Shown here: piece by piece, positions 1-10,862 of the stretch
Numbering within the stretch: the stretch's first letter is position 1
Layout: the number at the start of each line of letters is the position of its first letter
From: Datisca glomerata
Lineage: Eukaryota; Streptophyta; Magnoliopsida; Cucurbitales; Datiscaceae
Length of the DNA stretch: 64,000 bases
Assembly (NCBI GenBank): GCA_003255025.1
Contig: QANY01012059.1
Location: 1,426,001 to 1,490,000, forward strand
Reading direction: 5' to 3'
Position numbers and translations under genes: made by a program
The notes under the pieces: model-generated
The model's input: only the letters and a program-made list of their open reading frames with translations
What the model was told of the DNA's origin: nothing
Database searches by the model: none

Positions 1-2
1 GG

Positions 3-323
3 GATAACTCTGGTAATATAATCCTACTTGCTTCGGAGTTTCGTCCTGGAGTTCTCAAACCCCTTGAAGCAGAAGGTCTTGCACTTCACAAAGGTTTACT
101 TCTAACAAATAGACTATGTCACCCTATAAGCTTTATTGAGACTGACTATTTACAGCGCATTCTCCTTCTTAAGTCTAGTTCGATTAGCTTAGCTCACATG
201 AAGCCTATTCTATCATCTATTAGAGATATTTTATTTTCTTGGTCTGATGTCCATTATAATTTTATTCCTTATAATTGTAATCTTCTAGTAGACCGTCTAG
301 CTAAATTTGCTCAATTCCATTAA
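3..323 (+). pseudogene. LINE RNase H-like domain, C-terminal fragment
   Basis: One open frame enters from the window edge and ends at TAA 321-323, giving about 106 residues. It resembles the RVT_3 RNase H-like domain found at the C terminus of many plant LINE polyproteins. The order of motifs fits: EAEGLALHKGL, then ETD about 30 residues later, then VDRLAKFA near the end. This domain normally removes RNA from the RNA:DNA hybrid during target-primed reverse transcription. The aspartate-rich start of the domain lies outside the window, and no reverse transcriptase is visible here. I call it a fragment because non-genic AT-rich DNA follows. It could also be a captured stand-alone RNase H-like domain. 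Confidence 0.65.
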
Positions 324-2062
324 ACTTCGATGGTATGGGTCAGAGTTTATCCTCATATTATTATAGATTTCCTGTCTAAATATAAATACTTGTTTACAAA
401 AATTAAATGTAAATAGATGAAGTTGTTAGAATAAATCTTTCCCTAAATCTCAACATTATATATAATATAAAGCAATATGTGCATACATATATATATTAAG
501 GTTCAAAATTTTAATATTTATTTTTTATTGTTAAAACTCTGCTAAACAAAAGATTTGAACTTTGATCCTACTGAAAGCTTTGAAATAAAAAGTATATAAT
601 TTCTTTTCTCATCTTGGTCTACTTGAATTATAAATTTAATCCATTTTTTAGTCCCCAATAGGACTGTGACCGATTCGGTTTGATCGATTAGTACTTCAAG
701 TTTGTAATTGGACATAATTAGTCAGTTATCTATGGTTATGAACTAAACCAATCAGGATGTTATAAGTGAACCGAAGTGATTAGTTGAGTGTGGTTGGTTA
801 TAATGGATTCAACCATTCAACCTGAAAACACGACAATTCATCGCATTCTAAAAAACAGAACAATGTAATGCATTCTCAAAAACCTAAACAATAACACTTT
901 AATACATAAACAAAACAACAGAGAAAACGAGTTTTCTTGAATATTTTATTAGATTTTCCAAGCAAAATAAACTAGTCAAACAGTTTAATACATTATCCAC
1001 TAAGCTACTCATTTACAACCATTTAAGTATGCGTAATACAATTCACCCATCAAGATTTTCAAAGTCTAACAAACATTCAAGTATGCGTAAAATTTTACTT
1101 ACCTGATGTCGTTAGAAAAATCAAATGAATAGAGAATGTTTCAAGTTACCAACACTCAAAGTGTTAAAACTATTAAGTTTTACACATTAAGACATTATAC
1201 AAATTTCACAATCTTTGAAGAAATTTATTGAATAACTAATTCAATAAAAAAATAACCTCTTTGATGCTCAGTTATTTGTCTAAGGGTAAAATATTTGTAA
1301 AAGTTTAAAGCTGATAAGGAAAGATAGATTGAGAGAAACAACCATCTAATATACAAGAGCCCAGAAGTCAAATATACAGATTTACCAACTCACAACCACC
1401 ATGAATATTTTTTATAACACAAGATCTAGAATAAAACAGATTTACAAGATCTCTGAACTTCAAATCAAACACCAGCCTCAACAGTGACACAAAAAAATGC
1501 CATTTAACTAGAACTTATTTTCCATTAAAGTATGAATGATAATACAAAATAAACTACAATTTCACATAAGCATAACTTCCATACCATTTATAAAACAAAG
1601 GACTGCCACAAAATCCTAATTTAATAATCAAATATAGAATGAATACAAAACTTTGAATCATCAACCTTTAGTTATGCCTACCCAACTTTTAGTTCCACTA
1701 CATAAAACTTTAGTAAAAAAACCTAAAGGGGAAAATGATATACGGCAAATGAAATACTTTATATATATATATATATATATATTGAATGAATATATCATAA
1801 ATATTTAAAAAATTCATGCTAAATTAATTCAGAGCAATAAATATCAATTAGTTCAAAATTTAACTTTATCACGTTTGAGTCGTTAAAGCTCTTCGAAACG
1901 TTTCTCTGCAAAACATTCAATTAATTCATTTCAAACATAAATCAAATAATAAATAAAATTAAATGAATAATCATGAAAATTAAATGCAATAATGAATTAC
2001 TAAATACATAATTAAATGTTAGGTTAGTTGTGGTGTTACACTCACAAACTCTCAATGAGATG
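324..2062. other. AT-rich non-genic DNA
   Basis: No reading frame of useful length and no recognisable element ends are visible. The stretch contains a pure AT run at 1759-1782 and scattered poly-A tracts. Around 660-800 there are phrases rich in GATTCGGTT and AACCGA, which resemble the CGGTT-rich DNA at 3180-3400. Confidence 0.5.
1759..1782. repeat. (AT)n microsatellite
   Basis: About 12 uninterrupted AT dinucleotides. Confidence 0.9.
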
Positions 2063-2738
2063 TTATTGCAATGCTTTGAGTTGAACAACTTCAAAGTTTT
2101 CTTCACAAAATTCAAATTTTCTAACAAAATGAACATAGCAGAACCTTGAGGTCGAATTCTCCAACATCATAAAACCCCCCCATATCAGTACAAAACTTGA
2201 AGGACTTGAAATGAGCTTTACTTCGAGATTAACCAGAGAAATTTGACTACTTATGGACAATGATCTGACAAACCAGGGTTGACAAAATAGGCTGCTGAGT
2301 TAGGATAGCAGTCTTGCTAATCACTGTTAATCAATGCCCTATCTATCTTTGTCATCACACTTACAATCTGAAAAACACAACTTTCAAAATCTCTCATGCC
2401 CTCATCCAAGGTATTGAAACCCCCTGCTTCTCTCTAGGTTGTAGAATTTCATTGAAATCCCCTATAATAATCTAGAGAATCTGTCTACTAGAAGGTTTTA
2501 TACTTGTCAAGGCATTCCAGAGGTCTCTCCTTTTTCTGGATTCATTTTCTACATAGATAATTGTACAAACAAACAACTTTGAATTCTTTCTATTTTTCAC
2601 AATGAAATGGAGAAACTGATTGGAGGAGTTTAAGACCACCATATCATACAAATCATTATTTACAGCTATCCATATTCTCCCATCAAAAGTGTTACCATTG
2701 TTATAAACCACATTCCAGTTAGCTAGTAATGCTATCAA
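2063..2738 (-). pseudogene. LINE endonuclease (EEP/AP-endonuclease) fragment
   Basis: Read on the minus strand, the segment starting at 2738 gives NWNVVYNNGNTFDGRIWIAV and then FVCTIIYVENESRKRRDLWN, a pattern typical of the endonuclease/exonuclease/phosphatase domain of plant LINEs. After an in-frame stop the frame continues with IIIGDFNEIL, the catalytic GDFN block. Further on, after more stops and shifts, there is a decayed GLSDHCP block matching the SDHSP motif near the domain's C terminus. In an active LINE this enzyme nicks the target DNA. Several stops and the lack of an adjacent reverse transcriptase show it is dead and truncated. The exact ends are uncertain by tens of bases. Confidence 0.75.
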
Positions 2739-2799
2739 AATTCTTAGGCTTCACTTTAGTCTCCTATAAACACAAACATCTCAAAACCGCTAAATTTAA

Positions 2800-3140
2800 T
2801 CAAACCCTAAATCAATAAAACTTTAAAGAAAAACATAAAATCCTACAACACCTTCGAGATTCGGCTGAGATTAGATGTACAAAGAAGATGTAGCGATGGT
2901 GGATGAGGCTAGCATGATTGAGTGGCTGAAAGTTGGCTTAAAGATTCGGCTGAGATTAGCCATGCTAGAAGATTTCTTCAAACCCTAAATTGATAAAAAC
3001 TTAAAAGAAAATATAAAAATCTTATGACAAACTTCGGGCTTCGATTGAGATCAGAGATGGGGGAACGCATAGGTATAGACCACGTAGCTACGGTGGAGAA
3101 GGCTAGCACAGTGGAGTAGATAAGAGTCGATGAGGGGAGA
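2800..3140. repeat. Imperfect tandem duplication, about 178-bp unit
   Basis: Two adjacent copies begin with TCAAACCCTAAAT at about 2801 and 2979. Each continues through an ATAAAA-rich stretch, a GAGATTCGG/TCGATTGAGAT phrase and an AGGCTAGCA phrase. The copies differ at many positions. No coding potential is evident. Confidence 0.6.
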
Positions 3141-3179
3141 AAGAGCGAGAGAGGAAGATATGGAGGGGAGAGAGAGACT

Positions 3180-3600
3180 GAATTGATTCGGCCTAGTCCG
3201 ATTTGGTTCAATTTGTTTGGTTAGTCGCCATATTCGTAGTGGTGAATTTTATGTATTAAACTGACCGAATAAAACCGAACAAAAAAAGACCGGTCAAGTC
3301 GGTTCTTTAGAAAACTTCGGTTAAGTTCGGTTCGATGGAATAAAAGAATTGAAGTTTCGATTCGATTAGAAATTTTGACAGTTTTCGAACCGATCCGAAA
3401 CTTTAGCGTTAATGATATTTTCTTTTTAATGATTTCCTTTGATTTTTTTATGATTTTCTTCATTAGTAAGGCCGAATTTAAGAACCCAACCAAATCGATT
3501 CTTTTTTCACAATCAATTTGGTTATTTTTCACAGGCGATTTAGTTTGCTTCAACAATATTTTTGAACAAGAACTTAGATACAGTTAGTTTTTTTTATAAC
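3180..3600. repeat. CGGTTCGGTT/AACCGAACC-rich dispersed repeat
   Basis: The stretch is built from short phrases such as GGTTCGGTT, AACCGAAC, TTCGATTCGATT and CCGATCCGAA. Such phrases are common in decayed non-autonomous plant elements and intergenic repeats. They create overlapping open frames on both strands that have no protein-family features. The class of element cannot be told. Confidence 0.4.
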
Positions 3601-3689
3601 GAATCAAACCACGGCACAACAATATGTAGCTATTGGATAATATATGAGAAGTTTAGATCCGAAACGAACAGGAATTGAAAGAGTTATTT

Positions 3690-3905
3690 TTGTCCAAAAA
3701 ATGACAGGAGAATTTACTTTTTCAACTCAAAGTGCAAAAATATCTAAATTGTTTTATTTGCGAGAATAACCAAAGTAAAAATTTTATTTATCAAAATTGC
3801 TTAGACGTAAAATTGTTTACCATATTTCAGCCATTATTACGATAAAAATTTTTTAAGATATTTTTGCAGTTGAGTCGGAAATAATTTTCCGCAGTTATCC
3901 ATTTT
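3690..3905. repeat. Possible decayed copy of the 34.3-kb MITE family
   Basis: It shares the phrase CATATTTCAGCCATTATTACGATAAAAATTTT (in part) and a TTTTTGTCCAAAAAATGACAG-like edge with the element at 34262-34500. The similarity is patchy, so the relationship is tentative. Confidence 0.3.
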
Positions 3906-3949
3906 TCTCTTTTAGTTAGAACAAATTTGGGCCTTTTTTAATATTGACA

Positions 3950-4262
3950 AAAAATCTGGGCCTTCTAAAAAATGAACTGTGATTCTGTAACGGGCCAACT
4001 AAAGTTCTCTCTCTCGATACTCCCCTCTTCCTGCGGCCAACGGGCTGCGAGTCTGACTGTCCGCCGTATCAGCCTGAGATCTGACGTCTACGTCTGTGAT
4101 TCTCAAAATCAGTTATCCTTTGTTGTCGTCTGGCTATCGTCTCCTCCCTTGCTGAGTAAGCCATTGTTGACTGCATTGCTAGCTTCTGTGACTCTGAGTT
4201 ACGGTTTATGTGAGTTGATTGATTTCTCTGTTTATTGTTGCGGATTTTCTTGATTTAATTAA
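3950..4262 (+). other. Possible transcribed 5' exon or UTR, unidentified
   Basis: This is a local island of higher GC content and CT-rich tracts in AT-rich surroundings. It carries a 93-codon open frame from ATG 3972 that matches no family I recognise. The composition resembles a plant 5' UTR or first exon, and a GT-bearing junction near 4262 could be a donor. The nearest downstream gene remnant is the F-box pseudogene almost 2 kb away, with no evidence linking them. The open frame may be chance. Confidence 0.2.
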
Positions 4263-5790
4263 TACTCATGTGGGTATAGAGGATCTTAATTATTTTCTAT
4301 GTTTTGGGTGACGAGATGTTAGAACTGTGCACTGTGGTCTTTTCTTGGAAAATTAGGCTGTGCCTTTTTCCACGTTTTTTATATCTATTTTTTTCAATTC
4401 AGTTTTGGGCCATGTCTTTTAGTGATATGAGTTGTAGTGTCGTCAGCTATGCTGTCTTTGCTACCCCAGTTTGTTGACAGGTAAATAAGATAGACTCTAG
4501 ATATGTTTTCTTTATCTATAATGATTTTCTCTTACAAAGAAACTCTTTTTTCATTTGGAGTACAGAGAACAATGAATTTTCGTATATTAGGTTCTTAGTT
4601 TATTTAGCCTAATGCAACACAATGCTTTGAGGGTGCTACGTGTTCGGTTCGACCTCTGTGAGTTTACTTGATCAGCTTTCCAACGTTGTCTTTTTGGTAA
4701 ATCTGATTATTTTTGCAAAATTACTTTTTAGATAAATTTTGAAAGAATTACTTGTAGGAATTTGATATGAGAAGTTTGACTGTTTTAAGCTAATATGCGT
4801 ATTTGGATAGAATACTTTAGGGTATGGTTTACAGCGGATGTTCATTGACTTTTTCGTTTTAATCGATAAGACATTCTTTGATGTTTAGTTATGAAATTTA
4901 ATTGATATTGAACTTCAAATTTTCAGTCGTAGGGATAATGTATCGAGAGAGAACTTTCTTTAGGAGAAAAAGTCAAAACTAGTAGCAACACTATAGAAGA
5001 AATATACTACTTATAAACATTTTTGAAATATCAGAACAAAAATATTGATTGATGTTTAAAATCATAAATAAAATCAAAACTCATCTAGCTCAATGTCCAG
5101 AACGAAAACAATTAATAAATATGAAAAGTAAAGTGATCTTATAACTTACCAGACTCTACGATCTCTCCAGGTTGCGATTTAATGAGGAGATTCTCCTCAT
5201 CTAAATGGGTCATTGTAAACTGGACGCCACAAAGAGAGTCTGTGAGGAACAAAGTGTGTTCAACAAATAAGTCATCATCCTTATGCTTAAACTTGAGGTG
5301 ACAAGTTGACTTGACTCTCTTTTAATATGTCTTGGCTAGCCTCCCTACTTATTACCTTTTTTTGGTTAAGCTGCTTGTGAAGATTGTCGCCGGAATTGAG
5401 AAGATTGTGAGACTCTGAGAGATTTTCTCTACAACACTACAAAAACTTAACAAATATGAAAAGTATGTTTCCCGCCCTTCAAAAATAATCTATAGCAAAA
5501 AGTATCAGATGATTATGATTTATATGTGATGCAGTAAATAAGTAATAGTTTTACGTTGTTTGAAAATCGGTAAAAAATTATTAGCTTAACTCTTTGTCCA
5601 AACTTCTTATATTGAATTAATTTCTAATTTTCCATTATACTAATACTGTTTATGTAATCTCGTGATAATTTGAATCCAAAAAAATTTTCATTCAACATTC
5701 TCCATATTTATTTTTTACCATTTATTTTAGTCTCTCATATTCAGTTAACCATATTAATTTCATCCTCATATAACTAAAAATTTTAGGCTA
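4263..5790. other. Non-genic DNA
   Basis: No coding frame, element ends or clear repeat could be supported. A few phrases near 5200-5450 are less AT-rich but contain stops in all frames. Confidence 0.45.
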
Positions 5791-5794
5791 ATTA

Positions 5795-5892
5795 TATTAT
5801 AAATAATACAGACAACTAATGAGAATGTTCCACATGTATTTTTGGTGGGTATCTATAGATTTGTAGAAAGGACATATAGACCAAAATGTGAA
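5795..5892 (+). repeat. Dispersed repeat P, left copy
   Basis: The segment around AATGAGAATGTTCCACATGT, through GGGTATCTATAGATTT to AGACCAAAA, is found again in reverse complement at 62195-62305. The two copies are roughly 80-85% alike by eye. No coding content is visible. Confidence 0.7.
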
Positions 5893-6114
5893 CGTTTCCG
5901 CTTGATTCCTCCTTTTAAGATATAGTAGATTGTAGATAATAGTAGGTGTTGATAGTGATGATAGCTTAACATTACATGATTCAACCTTTCTCCCTCATTA
6001 TTTATCTTTTTTGTCGTAATCAATTTTGTTAACTTGTTAAATGTTTCGAGTCTGATGCCTTGTTTTGTTTTAGTGTACAAGAAGTAAGTCGCTTATTTAC
6101 TTGGGAAAACAAAG

Positions 6115-7157
6115 ATGGCCAGGAGAAAGAACGAAGCAAAGTCTATGATTGATGCTAAACCCAAAAGGCAAATAAGTGAGCAGAGCAACACTCCATATCT
6201 TACAGAGGACATCATCTCCAATATTCTCAGTTGGCTTCTTGCTCAGTTTTTGAACGACTATGGGAGGCTCGTCTGCAAAGCTTGGGCTGATATAATAAGC
6301 AACCCTAGTTTCAAAAGGAGACAACTTTCTCATTCAAATGTTGTCATGTTCCCCATCCCGGTTGCATTTTAATTGGCATCCCCGATGGTTTATCAATCTA
6401 AAAGAAGGAGATCTTGAAGTTGTACATTCTAAACGAAAACTATTAGGACGTGTTGTGACTACCTCTGCGGGTATTTTACTACTTAGTGATATCAGTCGGA
6501 CTGGGCGATTGTATGTCGCAAATCTTGTCACCATGCAAGTATTAAGACTCCCTGATCCTTCCACCTTCAAAGAGTATATGATATTATATGCTAATATTTC
6601 GTGGCTGCCTAATACTGGTGAATTTAAAGTTATATGCCCTTGTCAAGATGAGGATGGACGTTGCAATTGGTACATTTTAACCGTTGGTATGAACATGTCA
6701 TGGAATGTGATTAAGACTACTCTTCCTCGGACAACCATTAAATCATATATGAAGTTTCGTTCACTTTGTGTTGCTGGTGTTGTTTATTGGCACAAACATG
6801 ATCCTTTTGATGAATACATATGCAACAAGGTGATTCTTGCTATAGACATATGTGACCAAGCATTTCTCATTGTCCGTGTTCCGGCGCTTGTACCTTGGTT
6901 GTATTACTACGTTCTTCCAATGAAGGAATATATTTATCTTGCCATTTCATTACCTAATGAAGAGATATCTGTATGGAGACTGAAAGAGTTTCAAAAGAAT
7001 GAATGGGTGAATGTGTACAAGATTAATGAGATATGAATTGTCATTGCTCATGAGCAAATATCCTGGCATTACTGGTTGGTTTGATGATCATCAAATATTG
7101 GTATTTGTAGTTAACTATGTGTTATGTATTGGGGAAAGATTATGGCCTACAATGTGA
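6115..7157 (+). pseudogene. F-box protein with F-box-associated domain, frame broken twice
   Basis: F-box proteins are the substrate-recognition subunits of SCF ubiquitin ligases. The first segment (ATG 6115 to stop 6370) holds an F-box: LTEDIISNILSWLL followed by VCKAWADIISNPSFKRR. Coding character then moves +1 into another frame from about 6338 to 7036, about 230 residues of an F-box-associated (FBA) type domain with NIRF-like spacing of W, Y and hydrophobic blocks (RLYVANLVTMQVLRLP; WYILTVGMNMSWNVI; MKEYIYLAISL). A further shift near 7026 leads to a third open segment, ending at TGA 7155, that includes YPGITGWFDDHQILVFVV. Together they give a near full-length product of about 345 residues for this family. 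Two shifts make it a likely pseudogene. Sequencing errors or tiny introns are the alternatives. No neighbour suggests a pathway. Confidence 0.75.
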
Positions 7158-7832
7158 GGACATGATAATGCACCTTAATTAAGAAATGTCGCATTACTGG
7201 TTCCTTCTTGTTAATACATACAAATAGCCTTCTTTCATGGTGATTGGTAAAAATGATGCACACCCTCCCATTACCTTGATAGAATTGCTTAGAGCATTGT
7301 AGTCATCTTTAATATTACTTATATTTTGTTGTCATCATAATATTACTAATATTAAGTTAGTTATATTTATGCGTTTTTCTTTGATAGGATTGATTTTTAA
7401 TTTAAGTAATCTTTAATCTATAACATAAAGGATCCATGCGCTTATATGAAACCCACCAAACAGTAAGAATCATCTTAAGGTGCAAGCGACGACGATGGTG
7501 GTGCAATCGACAACGAAGAGATGAGGAGAACGTGAGAACCCAGAGGAAATGTGTTATATATATGAACTTATATATAACTTGAAAAATCAAATATCAAAGT
7601 AACTCGAAATTTACTTTAATAGTACTAATATTATGTCAGGTATATTTTGCTTTTTTTCTTTAAAGGATTTATTTTTAATTTAAGTTTTAAATTATTTAAG
7701 TAAACTTTAAAATATTGCCAAAATACTGGCCACCCATATCCATTTAATCCTCAAGTACTAACCTAATATTAGAGTAAGATCCTTATCTTACTGTATCAAT
7801 AATGAAAAGAATAATTCTAAAGTGATCAAGTA
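7158..7832. other. AT-rich DNA with a direct-repeat pair
   Basis: Two related 80-90-bp blocks lie at about 7338-7417 and 7618-7710. Both run from ACTAATATTA through TTTTTCTTT and GATTTATTTTTAATTTAAGT to CTTTAA. They may be ends of a small non-autonomous element or a local duplication. The open frame between them is not convincing. Confidence 0.4.
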
Positions 7833-7966
7833 ATTGATAAAGTTTTAAGTGATCAAGTGATGTGGCAATAAATTATAGGTTTAATGATTGATGACTCATT
7901 TAAATGATTTGATAAAGTAACATATAATTGGTTGGCACGTCATTTGATCACCTAAAACTTGATCGA
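7833..7966. mobile_element. MITE-like element with terminal inverted repeats
   Basis: The left end (TTGATAAAGTTTTAAGTGATCA and on to GATGTGGCA) is an imperfect inverted copy of the right end (TGGCACGTCATTTGATCACC and on to AACTTGATCGA). The arms are about 34 bp with a 65-bp interior. No gene is present. Target duplications were not resolved, so the superfamily is open. Confidence 0.55.
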
Positions 7967-8224
7967 CGTATAATTAATTTAATGAAAATGTGTTCTTTAG
8001 TATCATGTAACCCATTTGAGGAACAACTAAGCGCGTCTTTCTTTACTCCTGAAATAGATCCTCAAAGTGTTCAACACTATCTTTGACACATTCTTCTAGA
8101 TAAATGACCAGGTGCCTTTCTGTATTATTTACAATCTAATTAGCTTAAATCATACATTCTCAAAGTGATGTCAAAATTATTTACATGAAAGCAAATAAGA
8201 GATGTAAATGGTGAATATATTTTA

Positions 8225-8703
8225 CTAACTTGTTATACGCCCATGTGACGCACGTGTTACAATAATTTTGTTTTTACTTTTAATTTAATATTTTTATATT
8301 TAAATCAATTAATTTAGTATTATTTCAAGATAAGATCCTAAAGAGTAACATTGGTTTTCTAAAATAATATTGCTGTGAGATAATTATAAGAACTTAATGA
8401 TTGATAACAATTATGTTCTTGCACAACAAATAAGAAAAATATATTGGATAGTTAACATATTTTCTTAGCATACATGTTTAAATCTAGAAAAAAAATTGAT
8501 ATTCGTAAATGATAAGTTTAGTCACTAAATTAAACAGGAAAAAAACTAACGTAGGCATGTGAATTAAAAATTATGAGTGAGATTATAAAACAATTTATTA
8601 AAACTAAATTGTTTAGTATAGAAGTGAGATGACAAATTAAAACTGACTCAAAACGACAGTTGGACTTCACCAACTCCCCTTCATCTCCTAGAAGAGGGAC
8701 TGA
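8225..8703 (-). mobile_element. Helitron-like non-autonomous element, copy A
   Basis: The segment is present again, inverted, at 61698-62174. On the minus strand it starts TCAGTCCCTCTTCTAGGAG and runs 479 bp. It ends in a GC-rich imperfect palindrome (ACACGTGCGTCACATGGGCG) followed about 10 bases later by TTAG and then T. A TC start, a 3' hairpin and a CTAG-like end before T are Helitron hallmarks. Here the last four bases are TTAG instead of CTAG, and the 5' flanking base is not the expected A. No helicase is encoded. Confidence 0.55.
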
Positions 8704-8781
8704 AAACTATCTGAGAGGAGAACATGTATTCATAAAATGAAACGAAACAATGAAAATTAGAATAAATTATCTTAAAATCTA

Positions 8782-9412
8782 GGATAAAATATAGTTTTAC
8801 CTGTTTGAGAAAGATTTCAATTTCAACTCTACATTTTAAAAAAGCCTTAAATAAGACCTTACAATTATATTATTGTTCCACGTTTGTCCATTCTGTTTCC
8901 ATAAACTAACGGACCATTACAGAAGACTTAGTTGGCAATACGTGGCAAATTGCATGACACCACGTCACTCAGAATTTTAACCTTAATGGGACATGAGCAT
9001 TTACCCTTTTTATTATTATAATTTTTATTCAAGAAGTCTCTATCTGTGCTATATTCCTATTCAACTTCTTCTTCATCAACTTCCATTTTCAAGCTTTTAT
9101 TTTAGTCAAACCCTCTTCAAATTAGCTCTTTTATGGTGCAAAAATCCACAGCCGCGTGATAAATTCTCAACCCATTTTAATGCAAATTTTCTTAGCCTTC
9201 TATGACGTTCCCTTTTAATTGGGTTAAAAGTTAGAGTGATGTGGCGTCGTGCAATTTGCCATGTATTGCCAACTAAGCCTTCTGTGGTGATATGTTAGTT
9301 TATGGTAATGGAACAACAATATAACTGCAGAACCTTATCTGAGACTTTTTAAAGTCGATGATTGAAAATGAAAACTACTATAAACTATAGGGGGTAAAAC
9401 TATATTTTACCC
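8782..9412. mobile_element. Foldback/MULE-like element with arms of about 210 bp
   Basis: The first ~210 bp (from GGATAAAATATAG, through TTAGTTGGCAATACGTGGCA, to about 8990) recur inverted at about 9205-9412, ending CTATATTTTACCC. The loop between them is roughly 215 bp and carries no recognisable protein. Long inverted arms beginning with G are typical of Mutator-like foldback elements. The flanks give a possible decayed 9-bp target duplication (TAAAATCTA and TAATATATA, 7 of 9 matching). The open frame at 8993-9205 is just loop sequence. Confidence 0.75.
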
Positions 9413-9458
9413 TAATATATATAGACAATTTAAGAATGAATACCTAAAATCTCTCACT

Positions 9459-9519
9459 CACACGCGTGCGCGCGCGCACACACACACACTCTCTTTCTCC
9501 CTCTCTCCCTCCCTCCCTA
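9459..9519. repeat. Compound microsatellite (CA/CG)n-(CT)n
   Basis: A CACGCG/CACACA block passes directly into CTCTCT/CCCTC. Confidence 0.9.
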
Positions 9520-9976
9520 TTTATTATTTGTTAAATATATGTATGTATAGATACATAAACATGCATGTTCTTCATTACTGTCACTCAAATGAACTACATT
9601 CTAGGTATATTTCATGTTCATCACCCCGGCTTTACTGTTGTTGAATTGGAGTGTTTTCATTTAGTTTTCCAACTATAATTTGTTTGATAGTCTTAATTAA
9701 CCAATCTTAACTTTTAGTTATTTCTTCGTGATAGTTTTCTTAGTGATGAATGAAATCCTGCTCATTTTTTCAGAATTAATGGAGGATATGTTATTTAAGT
9801 ACGTAGATTTATCATTAACAAATATTATAGAATAAAATTAGGTTATTTTCTTTCTATAAATTTATTTACTAATTCTTATTACTCTAAATTATACAAATAG
9901 AGAGAATCTTCTCAACCTTAAAAAAGAGTTAAACAATCAACTCTTAATATATGATTTATCTATAGGAACTCTAGAA

Positions 9977-10079
9977 ATATTTAGTTATCGATAATAACTA
10001 AAAATATATTTTAAGTTATCATCGTAACATATTTAGTTATCGATAATAACTAAAAATATATTTTAAGTTATCATCGTAC
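9977..10079. repeat. Two tandem 52-bp units, each with a palindrome
   Basis: The units at 9977-10028 and 10029-10079 are virtually identical. Each includes TTAGTTAT-CGATA-ATAACTAA, a perfect 8-bp stem with a 5-bp loop. They lie just inside the Helitron 3' end at 10150. Confidence 0.85.
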
Positions 10080-10121
10080 TATGTTATTTTAAGTAAATAG
10101 GTTTTAAAATTATATTTTGTA

Positions 10122-10151
10122 GCCCGCGTATAGCACGGGTAGATAACTAGT
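10122..10151 (+). mobile_element. Helitron 3' terminus
   Basis: AGCCCGCGTATAGCACGGGT forms a GC-rich hairpin in AT-rich DNA. CTAG (10147-10150) followed by T comes 7 bases later. This is the standard 3' end of plant Helitrons, which insert before a T. The matching 5' TC end was not identified, so the element's length is unknown. The tandem 52-mers upstream are probably inside it. Confidence 0.7.
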
Positions 10152-10202
10152 CAAGAGTATATAATACTAGAGTATAATAAATTATTTTTAATACTACTGT
10201 AT

Positions 10203-10250
10203 ACAGAGTGATGTCAAAGCGGAATATTATTGACAGAGTGATGTCAAAGC
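10203..10250 (+). repeat. 18-bp direct repeat, 30-bp period
   Basis: ACAGAGTGATGTCAAAGC occurs at 10203-10220 and again at 10233-10250, right at the 5' truncation point of the LINE that follows. It may be a product of the integration event. Confidence 0.8.
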
Positions 10251-10856
10251 TGATCCATCCCAATATGAAAGTTCTTCTTTCTCAGCCATTCATTGTAGAA
10301 GAGGCCAGGTTTACCTTCTTTTCTTTTAGGGGTAGTAAAGCCCATGGACTGGACAGTTTCTCTACTAGATTCTTTAAGAAAGCTTGCGGCATTATTAGTA
10401 GTGATGTCAATGTGGTTATCTCGAATTTTTTCAACATGGTGAGATTTTGAAGACATTCAATGCTACTGCTACTTCTCTCATTCCCAAGGTTTCTAACCCT
10501 ACCAGAATATCTGAGTTTAGGCCTACTGCTTGCTGCAACTTGGTCTATGAGTGTTTTACTAAGATGTTAGCCAAGAGACTGAATACTATTTTTCCTAATT
10601 TGATTAGCCTTAATCAAAGAACTCTTGTTCTTGGCATAGCGATTTTAGATAATATTCTCCTTACTCAGGAGATTATGTGAGGATATGACAAAGAGATGAA
10701 TATCCCTAGATGCACTTTAAAAGTGGACTTGCTCAAGGATTATGGATATTCTCCTTTGGCTTACACATGTTACATCACAAAGTCATATTTTTATTATTGA
10801 TCTTGTTTTCATAGTTTCTGTTAATTGTATTTGGTTGGAGAGGAATAGAAGAGTCT
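10251..10856 (+). pseudogene. LINE reverse transcriptase fragment, left part of a split LINE
   Basis: The first frame gives PFIVEEARFTFF, then a degraded AHGLDSF for the usual APGPDGF, then FFKKACGII. After a shift near 10446 it continues with TSLIPKVSNPTRISEFRPTACCN and LVYECFTKMLAKRLN, the fingers and palm approach of plant LINE reverse transcriptases, up to LKVDLLKDYG. The FADD active site never follows. The text jumps to a piece ending IWLERNRRVY, which is normally at the far C terminus, so a large internal deletion has occurred. The LINE is cut at AGTCT 10852-10856 by copia-1 and resumes at 19216. It is non-functional. Confidence 0.8.
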
Positions 10857-10862
10857 ATTGAG

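Noticed and set aside
3221..3587. Overlapping open frames on both strands
   Set aside because: They come from CGGTT/AACCG-rich repeat DNA. Both strands are open because of composition.
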